Shown: positions 43,826 through 55,237 of the stretch, piece by piece | Layout of the letters: each line of letters opens with the position of its first letter | Numbering within the stretch: position 1 is the first letter of the stretch | Source of the DNA: Annulohypoxylon bovei var. microspora | Taxonomy: Eukaryota > Ascomycota > Sordariomycetes > Xylariales > Hypoxylaceae | NCBI GenBank assembly: GCA_022836615.1 | Contig: MU405391.1 | Coordinates: 1 to 64,000 of the forward strand | Length of the DNA: 64,000 bases | Direction: 5' to 3' | Translations under genes and position numbers: made by a program | Notes under the pieces: generated by a model | What the model saw: the letters and a program-made list of their open reading frames with translations, nothing else | Databases searched by the model: none | Told to the model about the DNA's origin: nothing

Positions 43826-45563
43826 TCAAGGCAAGAAACCGGCCATCTCGTCTAGCGACTTGTTCAACAACTCTGTTGCAATGGGGTCCTGGGGGTGTAT
43901 AGCTAGCGCTTTATGAAGCACTTCAATAGCTATATCGAACTTTCCCTGTTCCATGTATATCAATCCCTTGGAGGCAAAGATACCTGCGTCCTTGCCGCCC
44001 TGCCTGAGGACCTCGTCAAACTGCTCTAGTGCGTCGTCATAGCGCTTGGCGCGACGGTACGCGTGGGCTAAGTTCGTACGAGCTGAGATCCAGGCGTTAG
44101 GTTCCGAATCAATCTCCTCGGCGACGTCTAGTGCCTTCAAAAACAATGTGGCGGCGTCCTGGGGGCGGTCCTGGTGATAGTAAACAATGCCCATCTCGTT
44201 GAGTAGTAGCGGGTCTGTCTTGCATAGGCCGTATGCCGTCTTGAGGAACTCGTCGGCCAGTGTCATGTTGTTGAGCGCATGGTTCTGCATTCCTAGAAAT
44301 ACCTGCGGTAGGTGTGTACCCATGAACAACCGCGCAGCCGTCGAGTACGCCGATATAGCCTGGTCATGCTCGCCTTCGGCCGCGAAAGTGTGCGCGAACC
44401 CAATCCAGGCCGGCCCGAAGTGCGGGTCCATCATACTAGCTTTACTAAAGTAGCGTCTGGCCTCTGCAATTTTCTCGATAGAAAAGTAGTAGATACCCAC
44501 AGCAAGCCACGTACAAGGCTCTTCCGGATGGGAGTCGGCGAGGTCGTGTGAGATCAGGAAGAGCACGTTCTTCATCTTGAGTTCGTAAAGGCAAGCTAGG
44601 TGTAGAGGATATATGCTAAAATTGTACTTGTCTTCTTGGAGTATAGAGTCTGTGATAGCCAATGCATCTTTATATTCGCATTGCGTGTATAACAAATCTG
44701 CTCGAGCAAGTAGTAGGTCTGGATTCGAGGCTAGATTATAATGTGTAGATAGGGTCTCGCTAGCAGTTGTGAAGGCGGCAGGGTTCCGATACTTGGAAAG
44801 CCTGGTGGTGTAGAGCATCCTCGTGAACTCGGCAGCCTCCTGTGAGGAGGACGGGTCTGCAGTGACAGTAATGGCATCGAAATCTAGAGATTCCAGAAAT
44901 TGCCATTCCTCATCAGGTGACATAAGTGAATTCTTCATTAGCTGTTGAAAAGCTTCAAAACACTGGACGTCGATGCGTACAGCATCTTTGTAGCACTCCT
45001 TTGCCCGGTCAAATGCATTCTGCTTCGCATAGCATATACCCCTTAGAAAACACATGGCGGCTTCGAAGCGTCTGTTAGCTGCTTCTTCCTCTGACAATTC
45101 GTCTCTTCGGTCTTGTGCCTTAGCCGCGCCTCTACCATGATGCGAGGCAGTAGTGCGCCCACTCGTATGCTGCGTTTTGCGCTTAGTTGCTGGATTGGAA
45201 ATCAAGTGCGTAGGATTCCGTTCGCCAAGCACAGTAAGCGCCTCCTCGAATCGAGACTGCTTAATAAAGCAATGAGCTGCTAGATATCGACAAGATGGGT
45301 TTCGGTTAATGAGGTCCTGCTTAGATAAGAAGGTCTGCGCTCTGGTATAGTTCCCGGTGGCAAAATGGACCTGTGCAAGCCAAAAGGCATCGTTATCATC
45401 ATCTGTGAGATAAGTTTAGCATAAGACGTAACGAAAATAAATAAAATAACACCAACTCACTGGTTAATGCTAAGAGCTTATCTCCAATGAAAATGGCAGA
45501 CTCATACTGTGCCTTATTTAAGGCGTCTTGACGCCATTCGCGAAGAAAGCTCTCCATGCTCAT
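43826..45563 (-). CDS. cdc16: Anaphase-promoting complex subunit Cdc16 (Apc6/Cut9)
   Basis: TPR scaffold subunit of the APC/C ubiquitin ligase that drives the metaphase-anaphase transition. Two exons on the minus strand, 45461-45563 and 43826-45402, give 559 aa. The N-terminus (LREWRQDALNKAQYESAIFIGDKLLAL, then DAFWLAQVHFATGNYTRAQ) matches the dimerising start of Cdc16/Cut9. Many TPR units follow, including WLAVGIYYFSIEKIAEARRYFSKA, PAWIGFAHTFAAEGEHDQAISAY, LNEMGIVYYHQDRPQDAATLFLKAL and ARTNLAHAYRRAKRYDDALEQFDEVL. A charged loop (RKTQHTSGR.. RRDELSEEE) sits near residue 110. The end is compact compared with larger homologues. A second ATG lies two codons into the frame. Confidence 0.92.
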
Positions 45564-46700
45564 GTAGTCTAATGAGTGCCTAGGTAGGCTTGGATGTGAG
45601 GGTTGGATTCAACTAAATAAGGCTCGTTTGAAAATGTTGTGGGGTCCGGTGCGAGAGTCAGACGCGTTAGGCTTCGCCGTCGCGAAAACACAGGTACGAA
45701 GAAGGCGCCAAGTTCCAATCCGGCATACCCCTGGCTGATTATTCACAGAATTTGTAGCTAATTCATAGTAATTGACGCCATCAACATGTTCTTTTTGTTT
45801 CCTCTTTCTTTTTGTATTGTTTAGATGTGTTGGTGTCGGGCAGTTGTTTGGTTGACGTTCTCACGTGTAGCGGCGCGCTAAACGTTAAACCACTAAAGAC
45901 GCTAAATTACGTAGTCTCAGCCCTAAATGCATTAAACTTGTAATACCGTTGACCCGGAGTGCTGGGTAGGGTAAGTGCTATATCCCTCCATCTATCCACC
46001 CACCGAACAAAACCTTATAATTCAGCCTCATCATCTCGAACCGATAATCTACCTACCTACCTAGTTATATAAATGTTTTGCCATGATAAGGTTGGTTCTA
46101 TAATATATGTTTTTATTTATTGAATATGGAGTTTTCCCTATTGTAATCAAAGTTCTAGCTATTGAAATTTCATAGAGAGCTATTCGTATAACGACGATAT
46201 TCAATCATAGGACACTAAAAACACTTCATGCGAACATTACATAATATAGCCAAATTTTAATTTAGTAAACTTCACGGTTAACAAGTGTCTTGGTTATCCC
46301 AATTGGTAAGTGCTTAAAATCAGTTTTCGTACCGTGCCATCTAAAGTGATCAGATAACCCTTAGATTATTATGACATGGAGGGAAAGAGCTATGGCCAGT
46401 ATGATACGGGGATACAACATGTATAGAGGTGGTTCGTGCCTCTAAATTCTGTATTTGGTCGACGAACTAGGCAAGTATATGGATGAGTCAATAGCCACTA
46501 ACCTTCATGTTACTTAAGTCAGAGTTTAATTCGAGGAGATGCACGACAACGTGAATATATACCTCTGCTTGAACAAGAAAACCTATAAAGGCAAACCTCC
46601 TAAGGAATATTCTTCCTTTTCTTTTTCACTATTATCGGAGCAACACCACTCCTAAGCAGACTCTTCCTTCTCACGAGAGACAACTTACACCTCGTTAATT
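45564..46700. promoter_or_regulatory. Divergent region, cdc16 / amidoligase
   Basis: This 1.1-kb gap between divergent starts has no gene. ACCTACCTACCTAG lies at 46050-46063. The final 100 bp before the amidoligase ATG are pyrimidine-rich with CTTCC words, a likely 5' leader. Confidence 0.5.
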
Positions 46701-48167
46701 ATGACCACCTTAACATTTGGCGTCGAGCTCGAAGCGGCGTACTTCTATACGCGCAGACATGATCAACTCGACGGCATCAGGGAAAGCATAGCAGGCCTAG
46801 CGCCAGTGGTGGACATGACTTATGAGACATTCAAAAGGCGCAACCCGAAAGCGCCTCGGTGCTCGCACTTAAGCCAAGTGGAGAGAGATAGCGATATGGA
46901 ACGGCTCGTAGCCTGGGAAATCCACGACTTTGTCGACAACCTCCCACAGTCATCCCGTGGTGAGCTCATCCCGCTTACTGGCAACCCTCTCCAAGATTCG
47001 TACCGAGAATGGAAGATTGAAGGCGACCTATCGATCAAGCTCAACGAAGAAGACCACGGAGATCTCGAGTTCACCGGATTGGAGGTTATATCGCCGGCTA
47101 TGTTCGCAACTGAGAGCGCTTTCAGAGAAGTCAAGGCCGTCACCGAAATGTTGCGCCAGACTTTCCGCGCAGCCGTGCCTCCGTCTTGCGGGCTTCATGT
47201 CCACGTTGGCCAGGGACCTGATTATTTTCCATTCGAAACCCTGCAGAAACTGGCTGCCGTCTGCTGGGCCGGTGATCTTCTTTTCCAGCAGATGCATCCT
47301 GTATCTCGACGCTCCAATGACCACTGTTTAGGCTTGAGAATCAAATCTAACCTCGCGTACGGAGACAAAGCGGAACAGCATAGCACGCCAAACGACGACC
47401 TTTCTGGAGGGGATGTTAAAAAGCTCCTATCAAGTACGGTGTTGTCAGGATGGGAGGCTGGTGCTCAGCACTTGATCGCCGCTGCGAAACCCGCGGTTTC
47501 TATCCAGGAGCACATCAACCGCGGAAGACCTAAGCGACTCACAACAACCTTCAACCGCACCCTCCTGCGTAGCGAGCATGCTGTCATGCCTTCCCCAGAA
47601 GAGCTCGATATTTGTGGAATACCAGCATATGGGGTGATACTCCCCGATGAGCCATTTGAGCCTTTAGAGGGAGCCGATATCATGACGGGAGCGACCGAAC
47701 TTTTCCGCTGTCTCAACTATTACGCCGTCGCGACTTTGATGAGCACCGGCGGGCGGGGCGCATACAATTTCGAAAACTACGGAGACATTAAGAAGCATGC
47801 CGAGAAGTCTAAAGAGAGCACGAATAAGACGATCGAGTTCCGCCAGGCGGCGGGTTCATTGGACGGGCACTGGGTCGCAACATATGCTAGAATCTGTGTT
47901 GGGATCGCGCGGTTTGCCCAAAACGCTAAAATGCCGGACCTGTGGCGGTTAATTTACGAGTGTCACCACGCAGAAAAATATAAAGATCAGTACGATGTTC
48001 TGGATCTGCTTCAGGACCTGGACCTAGCTAGCGAGGCTAAAGTCATCCAGTCCAGGCTGAAGACTGGCGCCCATGTCGCGGAAATGCTCCGACCGTTTTT
48101 GTCAGGGGTGGATTGTTTGGCGTGCAACCATCTACACGAGTTAATGTGTAAATGTGGACAATCGTGA
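46701..48167 (+). CDS. Putative amidoligase (ATP-grasp/COOH-NH2 ligase-related)
   Basis: Probable ATP-dependent ligase joining a carboxylate and an amine, of the amidoligase_2 family predicted from comparative genomics; the substrate is unknown. It is a single exon of 488 aa. The family features are the opening FGVELEAAY, the GLEVISP strand, the GLHVHVG motif, and TIEFRQAAGSLDGHWVATYARICVGI in the C-terminal half. Together these form the expected metal/ATP-binding set of Glu, His and Arg residues, and all appear intact. The C-terminus carries CLACNHLHELMCKCG, with four Cys and two His, which could be a small metal-binding tail. No signal peptide or membrane segment is seen, so the protein is probably cytosolic. 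Confidence 0.8.
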   Translation: MTTLTFGVELEAAYFYTRRHDQLDGIRESIAGLAPVVDMTYETFKRRNPKAPRCSHLSQVERDSDMERLVAWEIHDFVDNLPQSSRGELIPLTGNPLQDSYREWKIEGDLSIKLNEEDHGDLEFTGLEVISPAMFATESAFREVKAVTEMLRQTFRAAVPPSCGLHVHVGQGPDYFPFETLQKLAAVCWAGDLLFQQMHPVSRRSNDHCLGLRIKSNLAYGDKAEQHSTPNDDLSGGDVKKLLSSTVLSGWEAGAQHLIAAAKPAVSIQEHINRGRPKRLTTTFNRTLLRSEHAVMPSPEELDICGIPAYGVILPDEPFEPLEGADIMTGATELFRCLNYYAVATLMSTGGRGAYNFENYGDIKKHAEKSKESTNKTIEFRQAAGSLDGHWVATYARICVGIARFAQNAKMPDLWRLIYECHHAEKYKDQYDVLDLLQDLDLASEAKVIQSRLKTGAHVAEMLRPFLSGVDCLACNHLHELMCKCGQS

Positions 48168-48863
48168 AGCCGCGGCTAGGTGCTTTGGTATGAGATTGGG
48201 CAATACGGGCAGGGGACAGGCGCATTGAACAGACGGGTTTTCGGATTATGAGTAGACGGTCTGCGATTCATAAAAAGGGGAGGGAAATGGGGGAGGATCC
48301 CGAAGATCATCTCTCGCATTCTCTTTAAATAAGAGCTGGCAACACAGATATCCTATTTCTCGTATGAGCCCACGAGTTATAAAGTGATACAGTCCATGTT
48401 ATGAAACGGGTGATGGTGATGAAGGTAAGATTTCACGATGTACCTGCTCGATTGATCTGCAATATGTGTCAGCCGCAGGATTGGTTTCCCGTCCACCGCA
48501 TGCAAGCCGCGCGTAATGGGCGCCGTCATTGGCGAGCTGAAAATGTCGACAGCCTTCAACCTCCAGGATAGTAGTTAGTGCCAAGTCTGCAAGGCATTAA
48601 TTGTTTGATGAGTGACGTAGTACAATCCAACAAATCTTGTGCCGTCTTTGCCGGTTGTATTTTGGGCTTATCCAAGGAAGAGCTTAATAACATCAGCGAA
48701 AAGACTCTTTTCAAAGAATCATAAGCATCAATTTTGTTGGATGTTTGATATGGTTTTGGATTTCTTTGGGTTTGATCATGGTGTGAAATCGAAGGAGACT
48801 ACTTAAAGTCCGCCAAGCGAAACCCATAGCATTTCGTAGTTGCGCTATCCTTAGCAGGCTACA
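48168..48863 (+). other. Intergenic region before the SGNH hydrolase
   Basis: About 0.7 kb without a recognised gene or repeat. Short minus-strand frames here look like chance. Confidence 0.5.
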
Positions 48864-49818
48864 ATGCTAGGAATTTATAAATTAGCAAGCGTTTCCGCGG
48901 TTGCGTTAGTGTTGATAGGTAGGCTCCGAAACATATGGGTATTCCAAGTTGATAGGTAGACTGATATTCAATATACCTACAGGTCTCTTCTTTTTTACTC
49001 ATCCAGTTGATGTCGAATACCAATGGAACCGCCTCGCCCAAGGCAAAGACAAAACTTCCCACGACGAGGCTGTGGCTGGTGGCATCCCTCTACGAATCAT
49101 GTTCATAGGTGCCTCAGTCACGCGCGGTGAAGTTTCGACGGGCGACAGAGGATATAGAAAGCAGCTTCGCGATAAGCTCACGTCTTTGGGCAATCCAGTC
49201 AACTTTGTCGGCTTTAACCGGTTTGGCGACTTTCCCGATAATGATGTCGAAGGCTACGGTGCCAGTCGAATTAGGCAAATTCGTGCCCATGCAGAACAAG
49301 CTGTACCATACCTCCAGCCAAATCTCGTCCTCGTCCAAGTTGGCACCAGCGACTGTTTTCAGAAAGACGATCCCGTAAATATTCTAACGCGGATGCGCGA
49401 TCTTGTCGAGTACCTGCTGGAAGCCTCGCCGAGGGCCACGGTTATCATGTCAACTATTTTAACCACTCCGGACCTCGAGTTCGAGCCTTGTATGCGGAGC
49501 GCGAACGCACAGATCCGGCAAGTAGCTATCGACTTGATCCGAGAGAAGAAACCCGTCGCGATAGCAGAAATGCATTACGATCAAGGGCTTCCCCGTCGAC
49601 CAAGGCCCGAAGATATCGGGAACGACCGTATCCATCCTACCGACGAAGGTTATTTCATGATGGGAGACATCTTTATGGAGAAGATCCGTGAGGTTGAAGA
49701 GATGGGTTTCCTAAAGTATCCGGCAAAGAATGGTATTGCCGAAGACGGAGACGCTAGCAGAGAGGTTGAAGACCAGCTTAAGGAGAAGGCGGAAAAAGAA
49801 CACCCTTTGGACGCATAG
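48864..49818 (+). CDS. SGNH/GDSL-type hydrolase with N-terminal membrane anchor or signal peptide
   Basis: Probable secretory-pathway esterase or lipase of the SGNH fold. A short first exon (48864-48918) and a main exon (48983-49818) give 296 aa. Joining them yields MLGIYKLASVSAVALVLIGLFFF, a single hydrophobic segment that is either a signal peptide or, with no clear cleavage site, a type II anchor. Block I is FIGASVTRG with the nucleophile Ser63. Block III reads VGTSDCF (about 138-144), with Ser where Asn is usual. Block V is NDRIHPTDEGY with Asp233 and His236. The C-terminus is charged (EVEDQLKEKAEKEHPLDA). Substrate unknown. Without the first exon the frame would open at a weak non-homologous start inside the intron. 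Confidence 0.85.
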
Positions 49819-51688
49819 AGCCCATGAAGATACCTAAATAGACATAGACCCGAATACCAGCAGGTTATTGGAGGGGGGGGGGGGGCTCATAGCTTAGCCC
49901 GAGCAAGCATGACCTATCTAGGGGATTGTATGATTCAGGACTGAACATATAAATACTGGGTTTCAAACTGTTATTCCTACTCGAGGGTAGGTAGTGTAAT
50001 ATACCACATTAAAACTTGATTCTGCGTAAAAAGGGATGACCATAGAATTCCGAGTTTCTAATCTGTGGCGGATCAATGCTTGAAATTCAACACATTTTAC
50101 CTGCCCCATGCGTGGTCATGATATCTTCTTATTAAGTAGCAGATACACATAATAAGTCGCATGACCATTTGAAAACACCTATATCGGAGTTAAGAGAGTA
50201 GTATTTGCCAGGACCAGCTGTTATGAGGGCAGCTGTTCTTGCCAAGGGACGGGGACACATTTTCGGTGTTTCCTACCAACATGTAAGACCGCGACCGAAG
50301 CCTGACTAAAGTCGTATACAAGTACATATCGGAACCGGATGATACTCTGGTAGAGTATTGCTGTTTTCATAATATTTAAAAGAAATCTAACCGACTAATG
50401 ACAGTGATTTACTTGAAAGCTTGAAGTCAATGGTGGTGTGAAAATGGTTTGTTCTCACAACTTTCAATCGGAGCATTACTTTAAGCTTAAATGAATTGTA
50501 CCCCCCCCCCCATAATTCAACTATTTAATAACAAGGATTAAATGCTATCACATTGAGCTATTTATTTGCATAACAGTTGCGGATACTCGAATAGCATCAC
50601 CAATCAAAAGAGCTTTGTTCCTGCAGAATGCCAAGGCGGGTTATCTATATGAACATGTGTTCGATCTTAGCGATCTTAGTTTCAATTCACATGACGAACA
50701 CGTTTCTGTACATCATCTGCCAGGTACAATGTAACAAACCATCAACAAGGACCGGGAGCGGCAGGGGGAGCTGACGAAGCTGACCTTACAAAGCCGCCTA
50801 AAGTTTTTTATAGGATTCGATATTCCCGCTCTAGGTAGGTAATAAAGAAGGCTTATATTGACACAGCTGGGCGTTGTCCGTTGTTGGGGTTAGACGAGAT
50901 GTTGGTAGGAGGTAGACATGCTGAAAGAAGCCGCGTGGATTGCTAGACGGCACCATTTCACGTGGAGGTATTACCAGACGGATCCTTGGTCGCAGGATCG
51001 CAAAATTCTCAACGATCTACTCATGACCGAGCTTCAACAACTGTGCCCCCGTGGCCACTAAAAAGAAAGAGAAAAAGGCTTCCAGCCACGAAACCCTGCC
51101 CTTAGAGCTAAGTGAAACTCCCTACTTGAGGATATTACTACAAATATCGAGTAGTAATATCGATAGTTCAAGGCTCATCCCGACTTCAACTCAGGATGAC
51201 ATTCTCATGTGTCTTTCTCTTACATGAACAAAAGGCAGGATGCTAGTCAGGAACCGCCATGTGTCTCCTGTTTCAATCAACCCGCCTCGGCAGGGGCCGA
51301 CTAAGCAACAGTATTGGAATCTAACTGCGAATCCTTCCAACTTTACCACCTTCCTTTGTGTACCTTGACAAAGCCTCAAAGAGATTCGAGACAGGAATAC
51401 CACATGTTCGGCGGGTCCTGATTCCAACAAAGGCGCTTTGAGGCAGGTAATCGTGAGTCGATGTTACAGAAATAGCCTTTCATGTGGGTATCGATGGAGT
51501 CGGATGCTCGGGCTCATAGGCTATGTATATAAGTCGAATGGCCTCAACCTACGGTGAGAGTAGTAGGTAGCCAGCAGCACGTCTTTGCCCAGTCTTTGCA
51601 AACCCACAGCCAGTCGGCCAGTCATTCCTTCTTAACAGAAAAATTTGTATACTTGTTTATACACCACTCTCCTTTACAGACACTCAAA
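49819..51688. other. 1.9-kb gap with opposed homopolymer runs
   Basis: No gene is seen. A G13 run at 49873-49885 and a C11 run at 50501-50511 lie about 620 bp apart and could pair in a single strand. TAGGTAGGTA is at 50833-50842. A TATA-like element of the next gene lies near the end. Confidence 0.5.
51526..51533 (+). promoter_or_regulatory. TATA-like element of the secreted-protein gene
   Basis: TATATAAG lies about 155 bp before the ATG, a plausible TATA box for a gene that is likely to be highly expressed. The leader that follows is rich in C, T and CAGCCAG words. Confidence 0.4.
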
Positions 51689-52360
51689 ATGCTCTTCAGC
51701 GCCCTATCATTCCTTACCTCAGCGGCGGCCGTGTCCGCCGCAGTCATTCCTTCCTCTTCCCCCTCGAAGCGTGCCGGCGGTTCCGTCTCCGTGACGCCAC
51801 ACGACCGGTACTCGTCCTCCATCGGCGTTCTGGGCTGCAAGATCAACACCAACCGGGTAGCGTACTGGCCATCATCCCCCAGCTGCGACAACATCTGCGT
51901 GAAAGTGAGCGCGAACGGGCGGTCCGTCAACCTGCTCAAGATCGACCAGTCGGGCGGGGCCCACGACATCTCCTACGATGCGTGGAACTACCTCGTCACC
52001 GGCAAGAACGCGACGGAGGACCCGACGACGGGCGGCGGCATCGCGGCCACCTACGAGGACGTGCCGATGTCCGAGTGCGCGGACCTGCTGCAGGACGGGC
52101 ACTTGGCGTTCGCGGCGGCCAACAGCATGAACTTCATTACCTCGTGCTCGGCGAGCACGTGGGTCGGCCAGAACTTCGCCCTCTACAACATCCTGAACAC
52201 GCAGTGCACCTGGGGCTACGACGAGGTGTGCACGATGCCCGACCCGAGCCAGGGCAACCAGCCCATCTGCGAGCACCAGCTCGGCGTCCCGGTGGCGCTG
52301 ACCACCCAGCCTGTCTACGACATCGATTACGCCACGGGCAAGCTGACTGTTGCGGCCTAA
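51689..52360 (+). CDS. Secreted cysteine-rich protein, probably double-psi beta-barrel-like
   Basis: Small extracellular protein, single exon, 223 aa. The N-terminus MLFSALSFLTSAAAVSA is a clear signal peptide, followed by SPSKR, a likely Kex2-type site before the mature chain. Eight cysteines suggest four disulphides. The segments CDNICVKVS, LLKIDQSGGAHDISYDAWNYL and the spacing of Cys resemble double-psi beta-barrel proteins (expansin/RlpA-like), where an aspartate and a D-I-S/Y-A-W pattern recur; this placement is tentative. It contains one sequon (NAT). GC content is well above its surroundings, leaving long chance frames on the other strand. Its role could be wall modification, adhesion or interaction with a host or competitor; nothing here decides. 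Confidence 0.7.
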   Translation: MLFSALSFLTSAAAVSAAVIPSSSPSKRAGGSVSVTPHDRYSSSIGVLGCKINTNRVAYWPSSPSCDNICVKVSANGRSVNLLKIDQSGGAHDISYDAWNYLVTGKNATEDPTTGGGIAATYEDVPMSECADLLQDGHLAFAAANSMNFITSCSASTWVGQNFALYNILNTQCTWGYDEVCTMPDPSQGNQPICEHQLGVPVALTTQPVYDIDYATGKLTVAA

Positions 52361-53117
52361 GATCACCGAAGAACAAAAAAAAATTGGCGTGGCTAGGATC
52401 GTACTCCTATTTTGGAGTTTTTTGTTTGAGGCAAATGTGTTTGAAGCACCTTCACTTTACTTCTCTTCTACCCGCTTCAAAAGTTACATACTTTCGTTCA
52501 CTGTACATATTACGTTGCTGTATATAAGTTGAATCCAAGCACTTGCCTCGATTACACACATAGACAAAACCCCCCTATTCGTAGAGAGATTGCAAAACAA
52601 ATCATTAGTTATCGTGACAGTTGCCCATCCAATGTTAGGTAGTAGGTTGAAACTCGAGTTTTACGTAGAATTACATTGGAATTTCGAGTACCCGACTATG
52701 TAACCATCCATCCAACCAATCCAGCTAGCCAGCAACCCGCGAAAATCAGCATACAATTGATCCGTACAAGAACTCAAAAACACCTGTGCCATGCAAACAA
52801 CTATCCACCGGTAAAGGGAAAAGAGGAACCAAATGCGGAGAGAGATCATGACTTCGTGTCGGATCCCCGATCTTCCGACGGCGGAAAATGCAATTCGAGA
52901 CCAAAATACTGCGAGAGCCTTATCCTTTCTCACTCGTACACACTCAAGGCAAACAGCGGGACACCTTTCCCTTGTTCACCACTGCTTCCAATGCCCCCAA
53001 TTCGATTATGTCCCCAGGACCGGGACCACCCCCTCGTAATCCTACACATTAACTTGTTTCATTCCTTATGGGTGTCATTTCGACTTTCTTTTCTCGGGTT
53101 CTCTGGGCGCGTGTGAA
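52361..53117. other. Convergent intergenic region
   Basis: This 757-bp gap lies between the secreted-protein stop and the kinase 3' end. A 146-codon frame at 52676-53116 starts from GTG-like codons and has no family. Confidence 0.5.
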
Positions 53118-55237
53118 CTAAGCGTTCGGCCAGCGCTGCTTCAAATTGTCGACCCATCGACCGAACAGAACGTCGGAGAGTTGCTTGCAGTGTTCCATTC
53201 CAGGCTGAGGTTCTCGGCCGGGGTATTTTGCTTGCAAGGCGGCCTTCTCGGCGTCTCTCTCTCGGTGGCTGGGCTTCTCGGGGCTACCGTTACCGGCGAC
53301 CGTCACGCTCTCCTGTCGTCGACGGTGGCTCTTCAGGTGAGGATTGTTAGAGGCCAGGACGAACTTTGTGGGGCTCTGGTTCTGGTTGCTCGGTGTCTGG
53401 CTCTTAACGATCACCGTGCCTTGGGGTGTTGTGTTATCGTAGCTCTTGACGGACCCTCCGGTGTTCTGCAACAGCGCGTTCGATAGCTTAGTGTCTTGCG
53501 AGATGGCAGAGTTCAAGTTACGCAGAAGGTGGTAAGCGCCTTCGGGATCAACAGAATCGAGCAGCGCGAGCGCGTCAGATAGCTTGCCGAGTGCGTCGCG
53601 CTTTGCCGTACTCGATGTCTGGGCGTGTAATTCTGCGAGGGTGGGTTCGACAGCCTTGGAGTAGAGGCGACGTCCGAGGACTGCTTCCTTGCTCGTTGCA
53701 TCGACCGCGTTAGGGTGCTTATTCTCATCCGCGGGGATGTCGATTGAGTTGAGCGATGCGACCTGGCCGGATGTAGAACTGTCGGAGGGCACTCTTCTAA
53801 AGAGGCGTTGCGATGAGCCTGAATTGCCGAACGACATGTCTGGCTGAAGTGGTCGTCGCAGCGCGGGAGCAGGCGGACCACGTACAGAACCGTTGCCTGA
53901 CATCTGAGATAGAGATTGTTGTCTTCGCATTGTAGCTTTGCGCATAGTAACTGGTGCGGCTGGCGAAGATGGTTGTAGTGGAGCGTCCTTAAGATCCATT
54001 CTACGCAATGCTTCCTCAGTAGAAAAGATTGAGGATGGCTTTCGGGACTTGACAGTTGGTCTTCTAGGTGCAACTGTTCGGACGGTATCGAAGACCCACT
54101 CATCTGAATCATCCTTAGGAGACAGATCTCTCATGGTCTCTTGATAAAACGATCGGTTCTTCTTCTTTGTTCTCGTAGCGTCATACTTGCGTCGTCTCTC
54201 AACCAACTCTTGCAATGCCTCCACCTTTGCCGAAGACTTAACGAAACGGTGCTTAAGCATTTCCTTAGCTGATGGTCGTCGATCCGGATCCTTCATAAGG
54301 CACAGTGACACAAAATCCTTGAAGTCCCTCGAAAAGTTGCCTTCTAACTTGGGTGGGGCACTCTTGGGGATATGGAATAGAGCTTTCATGGGATGAAGAT
54401 TAGAGTGGGGGGGTTCGCCAAAGGCCATCTCAATAGCAGTGATTCCTAGAGACCAGATATCGGCCTTAAAGTCGTAGCCAGCTTGCTGAATAACTTCAGG
54501 TGCCATCCAGAAGGGTGTACCGACGAAGGTGTTACGTTGCGACTTCATATTCGTGAGTTGTGCTGCCACTCCAAAGTCGGCTAGCTTGACCTTGCCCGTC
54601 TCTGAGAGAAGGATATTGGCAGCCTTGATGTCTCGGTGGATCTTGCCCTCGGCGTGAAGGTATTCGAGGCCACGAAGTAGTTCGCGACATATGATAGCGA
54701 TGTGCGTTTCACTAAAAGAGGAAGGCTCGGGTTTAAGCTGTGAAAAATGATTCGTCAGTCTGAAAAAAAATTACATTGTCGTTTGATTGTGATATCTTAC
54801 CAGATCAAGACACGATCCACCTCCGAGATATTCCATTACAATCCATAACTTACTCCCTCTCAAGAAACTAGCTTTGTACTGGGTGACGTAAGGACTGGCG
54901 CATGTGCTGAGAACCGAGATCTCGGCTTGAATATCTTGAATGTCATCTTCGGTAGACTCGAGATCAATCTATTGAACTACTTATTAATAGACGTTCACAT
55001 TATTAACAGAAAATGAAAATGCGACTTACGTGCTTAATAGCAACAACTTCACCCGTTGTTCTCTCAATGCCTTTGTAAACCACTCCAAAGCTACCACCTA
55101 CATGCAAGATGAATGGTTAGCGACTATCGCTTCATGAGTAACAACTAGACGATGACTAGAAAAAAGAACTCCAGGGAATACGTACGGCCAAGTTCCTCTA
55201 GAACCTGGTAGTGGTTTGCGATTGCCTCAGATCCCAT
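53118..55237 (-). CDS. GCK-III Ste20-like protein kinase (MST-1/Sid1-type)
   Basis: Serine/threonine kinase of the germinal-centre-kinase III group, which in fungi acts upstream of NDR kinases in septation and polar growth. Exons on the minus strand are 55186-55237, 55030-55097, 54801-54968 and 53118-54737 (635 aa). The kinase domain (about 10-260) is complete: GRGSFGVVYKG, Lys39 in VVAIKH, HRDIKAAN (Asp132), DFG at 150-152, GTPFWMAPEVI, and DIWSLGITAIEMA. Downstream is a long basic and Ser/Pro-rich linker. A C-terminal helical region follows (AELHAQTSSTAKRDALGKLSDALALLDSVDPEGAYHLLRNL), with MEHCKQLSDVLFGRWVDNLKQRW at the very end, probably the cofactor-binding dimerisation tail. Assignment to MST-1 rather than Sid1/SepL is inferred from the overall sequence. 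Confidence 0.9.

Noticed and set aside
51872..52366. 164-codon minus-strand frame opposite the secreted-protein gene
   Set aside because: It is a shadow caused by the high GC of the real gene; its Arg/Val/Ala-rich composition matches no family and the plus-strand gene has a clear signal peptide.
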